Notes: generated by a model from the sequence alone, not told the origin. A stretch of DNA of 64,000 nucleotides from Macrobrachium rosenbergii (GCF_040412425.1 NC_089742.1:79822924-79886923); one strand, 5' to 3'. Shown: positions 37,886 through 56,956, numbered from the stretch's first letter. Numbers and translations are program-made.

Positions 37886-40072
37886 AAGGCCTATCTATGT
37901 CAGTCCTAGGAGGCGATGAGGGCACCGACTCTGGGGAAAGATCAGAAGGGCTAGTGGGCACGAAGTCAGGGGTAACATCAGAGGCTACAGGAAGGCTTCC
38001 TACTCCGGCTGCTGTGACAACCAGAGCAAGCGGTCTCAACCTCTACGTCCGGGAGGCCAGTTCCTGGTTTCCCAGAGAAGGTGCAGTAGTTCAATCCACC
38101 AGAGGTTCATCCTCTGGGGACAGTTTGGTGAGGAAGAAGTGCCAGGTGCCAGAGGCTCACGTGTTGCTAAATTAATACTGTGAAGGTTCCTGGATCCCTG
38201 TAGGAGGATCTGTCTCATGATCTGGATCTGGCACAGGGTCCAATTCTTGTGGTGGCTCAACGTCCAAGATGGATGGAGCGTGGCACTGTTCAGAGCTTGC
38301 AAATGGTACTGGAAGAGATTGATGGTCAGGCATGCCTGACGAGGGGTCCAGAGGTGCAATACCTCATGGATGGCTTGAGTTGGGCTGAGACAGAGATTCC
38401 TGTCCCAGCTGGAGGTCAGAGCCTCTTGGAGATTCTTAGTTTGGGGAGTCTGCTGGGCGTTGCTTATTTGGGCAGCCCTCCTTGTTTTGGTGGCACACCA
38501 GTCAAAGTGGCTGTGCTCTGGGTTGGTGATCCTACAATCAGGGCCTCCATTGCTGAGGTAGCGTGGCTGCAAAGTGGTGATGGGGAAGGGCTTCCCCAGA
38601 GGAGGTCCCGACTCAACAGAAGGTCCACTCCAGGCCTGATTCCACTCACCACACCAAGGCGGTGAGATAAGCGTGCCCCAAGGTGTCGTGACCTGGAGTT
38701 CGACTGTGGGGATGGTTTTGGTGTGGCCTTCTACCCATTTCATCTCCCACTGAGTTTGTTCAGCAACCGTAGCACTGGCTGGCACTTGGGGTCTGGCAAT
38801 CAGGCTAACGTTGGCTGCAGTGTCTACCGTGACCGGTAGGGTCAATGGCAGGCTAGAGCCATCAAGGGGTGCCACTGAGATGAACCGGGTATCCAGCCTC
38901 TCAGGGTGAGGTATCTTCTGTGGCCAGGCTGTGGAGAAAGAGGTGCTTATTGAGTTGACAAGCTTGGTGGCTAGGACATGATTTGGGCAGGCCGGATGTC
39001 CAGCACTATAGTGGCCAGCAGCACCACAGGATCGACAAAGGAGTCTTTGTGGGGACTCAGTTACCTGCAGTGACTGTTGGTGGAAGGATTGAGTGGAAGT
39101 AGAGGTTATTGGTAGGAGTTGGCTTATTGGCACCCAGCTTGTAGCACAGTCGGATTCAGTGTGCCCCACCGTATTACAGTGGGTGCATATAGGCTTGCTA
39201 TGTAGTCCCTTCTTCGGGCGAGTCGAGCCTGAGGGGTACCCAGGTGGCACTATGCGCCTTTGAGATGTGCTGTGGGATTGGTTGTAGGTTTCCCAGGAAT
39301 TGGCCATACGGCAGGCTTCCATAAGTGTAGTGGGCTGCGTGTTTAGATACACAGCAAGGGACCCAGGTACACATTGGAAAAGATCCTCAGCATAGTCCGA
39401 TTGAATAGGTCCTTGAATGTAGTGCATGACAGGGAGTCGAACCAGCGTGTACTGGGCTGGGTCTTGTGACAGGCCCATTTGATCCAGGACCAGCCGACTT
39501 CCTTGGCAAGACCTCAGGAACCGCTGTCTCCATTTCTCCAGAGTTATTACGTAGGCTTTTGTTATGACCTTACAAACTTTGACCATGTCACCTCTTTGAC
39601 TCTTTGCCAGAGAGCGGAGGGCTAACCTAGCTTTTCCTTCCATGTGCTTGGCAAGCACTAAGGCCCTCTCTGTCTTGGTGGTGTTGTAGTTTTCAAAGAA
39701 AGACTCTATTTCCTCCAACCATTCTTCTGGCTCTTCCTCAGTCCACTTGGGGACTAGGAATTAATGCTTGATATTGGGCATTTGGTGCAGCAAGTGTGGG
39801 GTTGGAGGCTTGTTGGTTAGCCATAAGCTTCAGCACTTTCCTTTCATGCCTTCTACAGCTCGAGCTCCTTTTCTTTGAGGGCTAGCTCACTTTCCTTGAG
39901 GGCTAATTCATGATGTCTGTTCTTTTCTTTCTTTCCGCTGTTCTGCTCTTTCTTCCCTCTCTTGCTTGGCCGAGTCATCCAGCTGCTCTTTCACCCACTT
40001 GGTGAGTTCGTGTCCCATGAGACCTGCCTCCTTCTTCAGATCCATGAAGGTTCTGTAATGCTCTGTTGCCAT
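37886..40072 (-). pseudogene. Gag-protease of Family-1 copy C (longest intact frame)
   Basis: The ATG at 40072 opens 'MATEHYRTFMDLKKEAGLMG', and a coiled coil follows; the frame changes near 39760. From 39718 a single 560-codon frame runs to 38036, the best surviving copy of this protein. It shows the capsid ('EKWRQRFLRSCQGSRLVLDQ', 'DLFQCVPGSLAVYL'), knuckles 'CTHCNTVGHTESDC' (about residue 185) and 'CRSCGAAGHYSAGHPAC' (about residue 230), and a protease core 'VTVDTAANVSLIARPQV' (about residue 295). The third knuckle seen after the protease in copies A and B is missing here, apparently by a deletion of about 60 residues. DTAA replaces the usual DTGA, as in all three copies. Confidence 0.82.
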
Positions 40073-42385
40073 GGCTCTGGTAGGTTAGGATGGGTCAGAT
40101 TGTCTGCCTGGGATGACTGGAATTACTTGTGACTTAGGGAAGTGTCCCTCAGATTTGGGTGACACTTCAGTGGTGTGGCACCTTTTTGATAAGGTGGCAC
40201 TGGCTGAGTGTGCCGCACAAAGGTCACACTTATGGGACTCTATATCTCGAGGTACAGGTGTAGCTTAGTCACACAGGACTTTCTTTGGGGAAGGGGGGGA
40301 GGGAGGACACCGTGATGCCAGTGCATTCTTAGGAATCAACACTCTCTTGGAGTACAACTAATTGTACTAAGGGGAAATGCACTCCGCCCAAGCAGAGCGT
40401 AACTAATAAGTTGGAGAAAAAGGAAGATGAGAAGAAACAGATAGGTACGCACTTCAGTTTGTGACAGTGCCTCAGATTAGTGGCACTGTGGAAAGAAAAA
40501 TCAATTTTGGTTGTTTTGGCCCTCGTGGGTGACTAGTGCCTAGTACCAGCTGTGCTACCTCCTTTCATGCGGAGGGAGGAAGGCTTTTATGCTTGAGTCT
40601 GGATAAAAGACCCCACTTGTGGCAAACAGTTTTCAATAACTGTGGTTAATCTTAACTTATCCTCATCTATCTGTGGGACAGAGGTATTTCTTTTTTGTTT
40701 TAGTTTAATTAATTATTCCTAGGTTGGCCCATTCTTTCAATGAAGACAGTGCACATACACTTTTGAGCTACCTTAAAAGCTTAAGGAAATGGAAGAGAGA
40801 GAGAGGAAAGAAAAGTATACAGCAAGCGAAGTTCAGACTGCCTGAGGAATGAAGGAAAATTGTAAATGAACACTAGCAGGTTTTCTTTTCTTGAAATACT
40901 GGTTGACATTGGCTGGTATATAATGGGCTGTCTTGCCAATATTAGCGTGGCATAATTACGCCATGCTCTTATTAATTCTTGATAAAATTCCCTAAGTTGC
41001 GTACTTATACATACGGTTAAATTATCCTTAGTTCCTTTTTTAGTTTCTTTTATATAATTCTCTTTTAAAGTGTATATTTGTGTAGGAACTTTGGCTACAT
41101 TTCCTAAATAAATTATTCCCTAAGTAAATTATTAACTTTCTTTTACCTGTTGCATAAAATCCTATACCTATTTTTCCCTATAATTGAAGTATATTTTTTC
41201 ATAAAGATTTGCAAGTATGGCAATGCAGCGAGACAAAGTAGTTCACTAATTCGTGCATATGAGGAAGACGTTATTCGTGATGTAACACTGGTAAACAGCA
41301 ACAGTGACTTGTTTATACCCACACAGTGTTCAAAATGGCAGTGGCTATTGTCTGGTCAACCAACCTATAAGATAGTGGACAAATCGCGTGGCCTTACAGC
41401 TGATGGCTAAGGCGATTGAGTCTAAGGAACGCCGCTTGGCAGAGTAATACAAAATTTTCCACTATTTGTAAGGCGATCTTATTCAATACACAAGAACAAA
41501 ACACTCGAATTCCTCTTATAAAACAACTGAGACTTATGTAGGAATGCAAGTTTTAACTTAAAATACCACAAAGGCGCATTATTTTACGTTATAAAGACAG
41601 AAAATGAATTTGTTATGATTCCTCTTTTTTCTTTTTAGTGTGTCGGTGTTAATCTGACTCACAGGAACACCATGCTTACTTTGGAGGGCCCTACAACAAA
41701 GGGAGGCACATGTGACTCTTGCTAGTCTAATTTACATTAAAGGTAAAAATGCAAATTACAAACCGAACACTGATACCGTTATTTACGTTATTACTGGAAA
41801 GCAAGTGAAATTTAATACGATTTTCGTGCGAGTGAACGTATTTTCGCCGTTCGCTCAGTCAGGCCTTTCTCTCAAGTTGCCAACAATTCTTTATCCTGTG
41901 GACTTGTGAAATTTGTCCGTCCCATCCTATGAGAGAAATGCTGGGCACACATCCTCCTTCTTTTGTCATGCACTCAACTATCTAGTACAAAATTTGATAT
42001 CATGCAATACTCTTTGGCCAGCGAATAGCAAAATAATAAATGACTCGATAACTCGGCTAACAACCTTGGAAAATGTGTGGCTGGCAGGCAGTGTTCGAAA
42101 CTCAGTAACTCTCGCTTTCCTTATTATTCTAAATTGTAAATTATAACTGCTCTCATTCAATGCACACTTTCCTACCTTCTCTTCTTATTATTATAACAAT
42201 GGTATTATTAATATTACTTACCTTGGCCTGTATCCTTGTTTGGGAGAATTTTGCATGAAATTAATTTGCTCTGATTTTTAACTTTGAATTAATTTGTATT
42301 TAATTTGATTCCAAATTCTTTATCACTGTAAATTGATTAGAGAATGATAATGTCAGTTACAGAAATTTTGGCAAGGTCTCTCCAC
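40073..42385 (-). other. Leader of copy C
   Basis: No protein seen. Matches the leader of copy A. On the minus strand TGGAGAGACCTTGCC next to the LTR end (about 42369-42384) may be the primer site, differing from that of copy B. Confidence 0.6.
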
Positions 42386-42474
42386 TGTTACGTTGGTGGG
42401 TCACTTGGCTAATTAAGTTAATTTGCAATATCTTGGATTTGTCTAGCCTTGCTTTACCCAAGACCCACATAAAA
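42386..42474 (-). repeat. 5' LTR remnant of copy C
   Basis: Eighty-nine bases starting TGTTACG and matching the outer end of the 3' LTR at 33099 onward; cut off by the (TA)n tract. Confidence 0.75.
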
Positions 42475-42477
42475 ATA

Positions 42478-43060
<583 letters not shown>

Positions 43061-43069
43061 TTAAACATA

Positions 43070-45420
43070 ATGGAAACCACGCGCAACTTCTACACCTTTT
43101 CTGTGAATTTTCTGAGCCTCGTTCTATTTGTGACGTCTTTCTGCAATGCCCTTACCAAAGCTCACAAGCTGAAACTTCGACTCAACTTTTTACGGAATTG
43201 TATGTGTGAGCAAGTGATGCCCAAGTCAAGTTTACCAAGGAGAATTCTTCGTTTAGCAGAGCGGCCTTTCGACGAGTTTCAACGGATCATACTTCAAAAG
43301 CATATCGAAATAACAAAAGTGGAAGTAGAGGATGCTTTTAGTACACTTAGAAGCAGACGGTATGGCTTTACTCAGACTGTTCCTTGGGAGTGGAAGAAAC
43401 GGATGCTGGATTATTGTTATGGTAAACTAAGAAAGTGTTGCAACCCTCTTGAAAGGAAGCTTCAATTCAAGCTGAAGAATCTTATTGCTGAAAGTGACTG
43501 GACTAAACATGCCAACGTGAACTTTATCGTTAATTTATCAGACAAACCAGTGGATAGTGCTACGACAGCGGCTTTAAGATATGGATTAAGTTTTGGTGTT
43601 TCTGACAGTAACCTAGACTATGTTAACATTTCAAAATCATTTTGTTATTTGGAAAAATTTAGTCATGATTTGTGTCCTGATGACATCAGTATTTGTAAAG
43701 GTATTGTGTATGGTGCTATGGCTAAGCCTTTTTCCCCAAATGTTCCCGTACGATTTCTCCAGGCATACAAAAACCTTAAAAAAGACGAAACATTGCAAGT
43801 AACAAAGGCAGATAAGTCCAATGCAGTGGTAATAATGAATAAAAGTGACTACGTAAATAAAATAATGGCATTATTGAATGATAGTGAAACTTATACGAAA
43901 CTGAGGTCAGATCCCACACAGACAGCTAACTCTCATTTTAGCAAACAAATTAAATCCATTTTTAAGGGCTCTGACCATTTAATTAAACAGTTTACCACTC
44001 AGTGCCCCTCCCTACCATATCTCTACGGTTTAGTCAAGACGCACAAAATCAATAACCCTATCAGACCAATCATTAGTTCAACAGGCTCAGTTTCATATAA
44101 CTTATCTAAATGGCTTGTAAAATTCTTACTCCATTGGTAGGAAACATTTTTAATACGAATATAAAAATAATGTCGACTTTATAGACAAACTGAATAGTTT
44201 GAATTTGAAATTTGATTTTACTATGGTTAGTTTTGATGTCTATTTACAAAAGTGCCGGTAGATGATTTACTGGAATTTTTAGAGGAAGAATTAGTAAGTT
44301 ATGACATTCCCTTAACTGTAGCAAACCTCACAAAACTTATAAGGTTATGTATCAAATATAGTAAATTTTGTTTCAATGGGGAAATTTTTGTACAAAAGTT
44401 TGGTATGGATATGGGTAATCCCTTATCTCCTGTCCTTAGTAATATTTACATGGAATTTTTTGAGAAAAATTCTTACAAAAGAATTTGCCCCGAAAAGTTA
44501 TATGGTCTAGGTATGTAGATGACATTTTTATATCTGGCCAGTTCACGAAAATCTCCAGGAATTTCTCGTGAAGCTAAATAATTTAGTCCCTTCTATAAAA
44601 TTTACTGTCGAGGAAGAAAGAAATTGTAATTTGAATTTTCTTGATGTAACTGTCCATAGACATGATAGAAGTTTCACCTTTTCAGTCTTTCGAAAATCAA
44701 CTAACATTGCCTCTTTTGTTCATTATTATTCCAATCACCATCAGAATGTTAAATTCTCTGTTTTTTCTGGAATGTTCTTAAGGGCTTTACGTGTTTGTAG
44801 CCCGCAGTTCATTGATGCTGAGATCAAAACTATTTATGATATTGCTTTGAAACTTAAATACCCAAGGACCTTTGTAGATGTAGCATGGAAAAGAGCCAGG
44901 AAAACATTTTATTTAACTAGTAACAAACTTGAATTCAGTAAGCATAATATTCTCAAATTACCATATGATGAAAGGTTTTTACAAATTCCTAGAATTTTAA
45001 AGCTTTTAAACATAAATGTTGTTTTCAGTAATTTTAATGTTAAGAGTTTAGTGATAAAAAATTCTCCTAAAGATGTTTCTGGCTGCATCTATGAAATTCC
45101 TTGTAAAAAAAAAAAAAATAGAAAAAATGTGATAAAATATATTATGGACAAACTGGAAAACCACTTTCACAAAGAATCAAACAACACAAATATTCTGTGA
45201 GAACTGGCCAAATATCGAATGCATTATTCGTACATATGAGAGATTTTGATCATCCTATTAACTGGAGTAAAAGCAAGGCATTTAGTCTCGTGCAATGACA
45301 CAGTTAAAAGGAATATCATCGAATCTTGTTTTATTAAGTCAAATAATGAAGTGTTCTAAATTTAAGTCTTGGTTTATTTAAACTTGATGCTTTAATATTA
45401 AAAAAGTTGTTGATAAATAT
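43070..45420 (+). pseudogene. PLE-2 polyprotein: RT and GIY-YIG endonuclease
   Basis: A 356-codon frame opens at ATG 43070 with the family N-terminal region and the first RT blocks 'VTKADKSNAVVIMNKSDY' (about 43799) and 'LPYLYGLVKTHKINNPIRP' (about 44012). It stops at 44140. A small deletion near 44240 damages the 'SFDV...VP' block. RT continues with 'FGMDMGNPLSPVLSNIYMEF' (44400), the catalytic 'RYVDDIFISG' (44508, another frame), 'NLNFLDVTVHRHDRSFTF' (44631) and 'SGMFLRALRVCSP' (44767). The nuclease follows near 45085-45360: 'GCIYEIPCKK', then 'KIYYGQTGK' after an A-run frame change, and 'VKRNIIES'. It would nick DNA and copy its RNA at the nick. Confidence 0.87.
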
Positions 45421-45849
45421 AAGCAAAATTAATATACATGTTTCTGCAATTTGAATGTGTAAGAAGCCGTTTGCCTTATGGTTAAGTATATATTTGGATT
45501 AGTTTTTGACCGCGTGATCCCGGATTTACCGTGGATTAACCTTTTCTGTTTAACCCCTGGCAATTAACCATCTGGTATTCAAGGTTATACGTGTTTTTGG
45601 ATTTTGTAAGCCTAAACTTTAGTCTTTCTTTTTGTGTGGTCTTAGGTTCAGTTTGTGACAGCTCGATCCGGGATTATCCTGGATTAACTTTGTTTATTAC
45701 CCTTTGACAACTGACCAACCATCTGGTATTCTTCTTCTTTTTGTTTACTTTGTAACCTTCTTCATATTTTTGTCTCATTCGTACCCCTGACGATGCGTCA
45801 ATAAACGTGAAAAGCGCTTGCTACTACTGAACTTCTGCCTGTCTTTTTC

Positions 45850-50942
<5,093 letters not shown>

Positions 50943-51239
50943 CTAGCCACATAACCTAGCCACTGGGGGAACAAGCTAGCCCAACTCAGCGCTGGTCCTG
51001 AGCCCTGATAAATGTGGAGGGTTGGTGTCAGGAACGGCATCCAACCATAAAAGCCTAATATGCAAAACCTAATATGGAATGAACCATATTATGGAGCAGA
51101 GTAGTGCTAGGGCATTCTCCGTGAACAACGCACAGATAAATCGCCCTAACAAAGTGACTGGGTGAGGGCTACTGCATCATGAGCGGATGCAGCTAAAGAG
51201 GTTAGCTCATTAAGGCTTTAAAGTGTGCCAGCTTAATGT

Positions 51240-51830
51240 TGTCTCCACAATGGAGAGAGGAAGGGAACTGGCTGATCTTATGAGGAGGAAGAAGGTGGAT
51301 GTTTAATGCGTTCAGGAAACATGATGGAGAGGAAATAAAGCAAAGGAGTTTGGTGACGGAATACAAGTAGTTTTATGGTGAAGTGAATGCACAAGGTATG
51401 AAACGAGTTGGTATAGTTCTGTCAGGGGAACTGAAGAATGCAGTGACGGTGGTGCATAGGAAGAATGGCCGAATCATGAGATTGAAGATATTCTGTGGAG
51501 GAGAAGTGGTGATTATTGTTAGTGCTTATGCACCACAAGTGCTATGTACAGAAGAAGAGAAGAATTACTTTTGGAGTGAAATTGGTGACATGATGCAGGA
51601 TCTGGGGGAGCATGAGAGGGCTGTAATGGGTGCAGATTTGAATGGCCATGTGGGAGGTAAAAAGACATAATTGGACATGTGCATGCATGTCATGGGATAG
51701 GTGAGAGAAGGAGAGAGTATAGTGGACTTTGCCATGGCATCTGACACGGCTATAGTAAACGCATTTTTCAAAAAGAAAAGGGAACAACATGTTACCTATA
51801 GGAGTGGTAGTAGATGCTCTTAGATAGATT
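51240..51830 (+). pseudogene. RTE-like endonuclease
   Basis: Frames in succession give 'ERGRELADLMRRKKVDV' then, after a TAA, 'CVQETWWRGNKAKEFGDGI' (51300-51360), the QET catalytic block of AP endonucleases. 'VVIIVSAYAPQV' follows at 51510, 'VMGADLNGHVGG' at 51629, and 'VTYRSG'-type text near 51795. At least three frameshifts or stops. Confidence 0.75.
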
Positions 51831-52498
51831 TACCTTCTTTACAGAAGGCAGAAGCTACCAAGTAGGCCCCCAACACAGACTTTTATGTATGGATTTGAAG
51901 TTGAAAAGAGAAAGGAAAACCAAAACAAAAGGAGTAATGAAAATCAAATAGTATAAATTATTAAAGGATGGTGATAAGAGAAGAGAGTTTAAAAGGAAGG
52001 TGTTGGAGAAATTGATCTAGAAATTGAAAATGTTCCGGAATGCTGGACACATATGCAGCAGTAATTAGGAAGTATGGAAAGGAAGTACTTGGGGAAACAT
52101 CTGGGATGGTATGTGAGGGAAAGGAGAGTTAGTGGTCGGATGAAGACATACAGGAGCCAGTGAGAGAGAAGAAGAAGGCAAAGAAGAGATGGGAAGAATC
52201 ACAGTTAGGGAGGACAAGGAGAGGCTTAGGGAGAAAAACAAAGAGATAAAGAAGGCAGTAGCAAGGCAAGAGCATATGATGATGTATACACGGAAATGAG
52301 AACAAAGGAAGGGCCGAAGAAGATGCTGAAACTATCAAAGACCCGAAACAAAAGCACCCAAGATATCACACATATCAAGCAAATTAGAGATCAGAATGGT
52401 ACTGTACTTAGAAAGAAAGAGGAAATCTTGAAAAGCTAGAGTATTTTGAACAACTGCTTAAAGAAGAAAATTAAAAACTATTAAGAGAAGATGGATAA

Positions 52499-53940
52499 GT
52501 GAACACAGGAATGGTAGCAGTTTTCTCTAGGCAAGAGGTGCTGAACGTCTTAAAGGAGACGAAGAATGGGAAGGCAACAGGACCGGACTTGATCCCAGTT
52601 GAAGTGTGGAAACCATTAGGAGATAAAGGAGTGGAAATCCTTTATATTCCAATGGGAAAGATTTTAGATCAAGAGAGGATACCAGAGAAATGGAGAACAA
52701 GTATGTTGACACCAATTTTCAAAGGCAAGGGGGATGTTCAAGAGTGTGGTAATTATAGAGGTATTAAACTGAAGTCCCATGCTTTGAAGATATTAGAAAG
52801 AATAATAGATGCCAGACGAAGAAGAGAAAGTAGCAATAGGGGAGAGAACAGCTGGGATTTATGAAAGGAGATGGAACAACAGATGATGTGTTCTGTCTGA
52901 GACAGATAATGGAGAAATTCAGAGAGAAGCAAAGCAACTTACACATGGAGTTCATAGACCTGGAGAAGGCCTATGACAGAGTTCTGAGACAGGAAATTTC
53001 GAGGAATTTGAGGGAGAAGATGGTCTCAAAGAAGTACTGTATGTGCGGATGATTCAGGAGGTGTATCGGAATGTGTATACCAGAGTGAGGAGTAGTGTTG
53101 GAGAGACTGAAGGATTTGAGGTGAGGGTTGGATTACACCAGCGATCAGCACTTAACCCATTTATTTTCAACATCGTGATGGATAGCATGACAGCAGATGA
53201 CATTGCATTGTGTATAGAGAGAAGGGAGGTTTTGGAGGGGAAGTTGAAGAGGTGGAGAGTAGCATTGGGGGATAGTGGAATGAGGATGAGCAGGTAAAAC
53301 AGAATATATATGTACCCCTATTGAGGGATGGGAGGATAGTGTAAGGTGGGATGGAGATGAATTAAAGAGAGTAGACAAGTTCAAATACTTGAGGTCTATA
53401 GTAGAGGCTAGTGGGATAATGGATGAGGAAGTAAAACATCAAAAAAAGCTGGTTAGAACAACTGGAGGGCTGCATCTGGAGTCTTTTGTGACAAAAGAGT
53501 GCCAGTAAGACTAATGGGAAAGTTCCGTAGGGGAGTGGTAAGACCATCTATGATATATGGTACAGAAACTGTAAGCTTGACAAAGACAGAGAAGAAAATG
53601 GGCGTAGTAGAGATAAGAATGTTTAAGTGGACGTCTGGCATAACGAGGGAGGATAGGATTAGGAATGAGTATATCAGAGGGTCAACAAAGGTGGCTGAAA
53701 TATCAAAGAAAGTGCAGGAGGGAGACAGATGTTACAGAAACCTATTGAGAAGTGAGTAAGACTATATTGGAAGGCATGTTATGGAGATAGAAGTGTAGGG
53801 TAGAAAGATGAGGAAGACCAAGAGAGGAATGGAGAGACTGTGTGAGGGAAGACTTGAGAGAGAGGGCTTGACGAAACAGAAGCGTACATCAGAGGTAGAT
53901 GGAAGTGTGGCTCACCCACAATGGCAACCCTGTATAGAAA
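52499..53940 (+). pseudogene. RTE-like reverse transcriptase
   Basis: RT blocks in order: 'KNGKATGPDLIPVEVWKPLG' (52568), 'LTPIFKGKGDVQECGNYRGI' (52716), 'GTTDDVFCLRQIMEKFREKQ' (52871), 'EFIDLEKAYDRVLRQEI' (52949), 'VGLHQRSALNPFIFNIVMDS' (53130), and the catalytic 'ADDIALCIERREVLEG' (53191). About 15 residues normally between the last two blocks are absent, so 'DSMTADDIALC' is an internal deletion. C-terminal text 'SMIYGTETVSLTKTEKKMG' (53552) and 'IRNEYIRGSTKVAEIS' (53660) is typical of this group. Several frameshifts. Confidence 0.82.
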
Positions 53941-53957
53941 CGGTACTAAGCTGAGAA

Positions 53958-53960
<3 letters not shown>

Positions 53961-54034
<74 letters not shown>
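53961..54034. repeat. (TA)n tract 10, right edge of the RTE-like LINE
   Basis: Directly follows the LINE 3' end. Confidence 0.95.
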
Positions 54035-54041
<7 letters not shown>

Positions 54042-54099
54042 TACTGTATATACTGTATATACACACTAGTTGACCATCCTGGCACTGCCTAGAAAAACT

Positions 54100-54952
54100 C
54101 TGAATGAGAGTCTATGGGTAGGGGAGGGAAGAAGGAAGGGAGGGAGGAAGAGGGAGAGGGAAGGGGATGGGAGGAGAGGGAAGGGGTTTGCGTTGACATT
54201 CCGACTGACAGTTCTACTTTTTCATATGGACATTCATCCTATGAACAGTCGTGGGTGAACTGACAGATATTACTTTTGGCGACTGTCCCTTTTATCCAGA
54301 TATTACTCTGCTGTTTGTCCCATTTATCCAGGAATTACTATTGGTGACTCTCCTTTATCCAGGTATCACTGTGCTGTCTGGCCCTTTTATCCAGGTATTA
54401 CTGTGGTGACTGTACATTTCATCCAGGTATTACTGTGGTGACTGTCTCTTTTAAGAGGGAGAGGGAGGGGGAGGGAAGAGGGAAGGGGGAAGTTGAAGGG
54501 AGGGGAGAAGGGAGGGGGAAGGGGTTTGTGTTGATGGTCTGACTGACAATTCTACTTTTTCATTGGAACATTCAACCTACGAATAGTTGTGGGTGAACTG
54601 AAAGGTATTACTGTGGTGACTGTCCCTGTTATCCAGGTATTACTGTACTGTCTGTCCCTTTTATCCAGGTATTACTGTGGTGACTGTCCCTTTTATCCAG
54701 GTATTACTGTACTGTTTGTCACCTTTAATAAGGTATTACTGTGCGGTCTGTCCCTTTTATCCAAGTATTATTGTGGTGACTACCCCCTTTTATCCAAGTA
54801 TTACTGTGCTGTCTGTCCCCTTTAACCAGGTATTCCTGCATTGTCTGTCCCTTTTACCCAGGTATTACTATGGTGACTGTACTTTTCATCCAGGTATTAG
54901 TGTGCTGTCTGTCCCTTTTATTCAGGTATTACTTTGGTGAGAGAGCAACCCC
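54100..54952. repeat. 32-bp minisatellite in a two-level repeat
   Basis: Units of 32 bp of the type GGTATTACTGTGGTGACTGT plus CCCTTTTATCCA repeat at 54260-54450 and 54604-54945. A purine-rich GGGA/GGAA tract and a shared non-repeated stretch precede each block (54115-54260 and 54455-54603), so a roughly 340-bp segment is itself duplicated. Two unit types alternate in the second block ('GTGGTGACTGT' and 'GTACTGTCTGT'). Confidence 0.9.
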
Positions 54953-55236
54953 ACTGTTTCTCAGACTTTAATATTTTCGTTTTCCTCAGTTGGTCCTTCA
55001 CCACATAGATACTTTTTCTGTGGTCTCGAGTACATGAAATGAGGCATGATCAACCCATAGAGTTTATTTACCACATTAGTTACTAAGTCTACGGGCAGCA
55101 TCAGCCTCGTTTCAGGGAAGGGTGGGGGGGCGAGGGTACCGGTTTAAAATGAGGCCACGTGCCAAATTTTGTCTAGAGCAGTCAGGCGGTTCAGATTTCT
55201 ATAGAGCACAAACATAAACATTCACTTTTATATATA
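54953..55236. other. Unassigned short sequence
   Basis: Nothing recognised between the minisatellite and the next TA tract, apart from a G-run near 55125. Confidence 0.5.
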
Positions 55237-55372
<136 letters not shown>

Positions 55373-56956
55373 ATCATTGTATCAGGAAAGCATTCAGAAA
55401 ATCTTTATTCTAACATTATTGGCGTACATTGACAGAGGGGTATTATGAAACCTGTTTTAGTATATTAAGCAGATTAAGAACTTCCTACTTGTAATTTCTA
55501 CACATTTTGTCACTGAATACCTCCTTCACCCTTTAGCTTTTTGGAAGACGTCAGTTGTTTATGTATGTGTCGTTTAATAGTATAAGTAAGTAATGTTGAA
55601 CTGACTGGATATTTTACTTTATATTTCATATAGTAATTTTACTTGTATACTTTGGTAGAATCTTATTAGGGTGCCTGATTTCAATAACTATAGCGGCGGG
55701 TTTACAGCATCGATAACTTGAGGTAAACGAAGAGCAAGAGGGTATAAAAATAAAAGTTAATTGATTTATTTTAATTTTTCTTAAAAGTAAATCCCCATAA
55801 AAAATTAGTTCCTACTGCAATTAAAATATCGTTACCTAGCCTTTGTTATTCTCAGTAGATTAATTGTAATATATTCAAATAATAGAATCGCAGCGCCACA
55901 TCAAACAAAATGAACATCTGGCGTAATTGCTTACGTCAGAATGAATGCTACTGTTTTGAATGCAAATCTCAATAAGCGTTTTCATGCATGTAGGATGAGA
56001 TTCGTTGAGGGAAGCAATCTTGGCCCCAAGAGTTAATTTGACTATGCCAAGCTTTTCTATAAATATCATTCTCCAAGGCCGACAGAATGAGAACGAGGTT
56101 CCCATCGTTATTTATTTATTTTTTTAAGACAAACGCTAGTATTGATGTACATCGTTTTTAATCTAACCAGACCTCTGCGTTTTTCCATCGCTTCTTGATA
56201 TATATAAAACTACTTTAGATTTAAGGTCATCTGTGGACTCGATTCATTGTCAGTTATAGCTAACCTCTCTGCATATGGGTATTAAACAAATATTCTCACA
56301 AATTCATAGATCAGTGTGTATCTGAATATAATGAATCAATGTTTTCCTTACCATTAAAGTCAATTTTTACCAGCTACCAAAGTCGGTTCTCTCGCTGATG
56401 TCTTTTTCTTCGGCTTATCTAATTTTCATAAATTATATACAAAGCTTTTAACTTAGTCTTCAGATTGTTTTAATCATATAAGGAAACTTTTTATGCATTA
56501 TTCTTAAATCTACAATCGTACATTAGGGGTAGTAAAATTGAGGCCTTGAATAACGCAAGAAAATATTTATTTTTTTAAACCCCTTGCAACAGAGACCGTG
56601 TTTGGAAGCTGTACAACATACGAACGAATAACAACACTGAACATTTCACAAGCTTTTGCATGGTCAAAATATATCCACTAAACGGAAATGTTTAGACAAA
56701 AAAACGCGTTTTTCCTTATTGTTGGCATTTAACATTTGCATGAATACGGATTAAAAGCCTTTCAAAATCATGTTCTCTTACTTAATTGTTTCATCATATC
56801 GTTTCTTCTCAGTCTTGCTGGACACTAAATATTATTTTTATGGCAATTCAAATAAAAGGGTATTACTTTTATCTCCTTTTTCAGGGGATTACAATATCTG
56901 TATGAAACTTGAGATCCAATGACATGGATTACATATAAATAGATAAATAAATAAAT
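55373..56956. other. Unassigned AT-rich sequence
   Basis: No gene or repeat could be supported on either strand. Confidence 0.5.

Noticed and set aside
45780..45840. Possible hammerhead ribozyme near the PLE-2 end (CTGACGA followed by GAAA)
   Set aside because: Hammerheads are known in Penelope-like ends, but the required stem II and stem I pairing could not be drawn convincingly from these bases. A covariance-model search would decide.
54589..54940. Repetitive 78- and 87-codon frames over the minisatellite
   Set aside because: The unit is 32 bp, not a multiple of three, and frames are open only because the repeat lacks stops.
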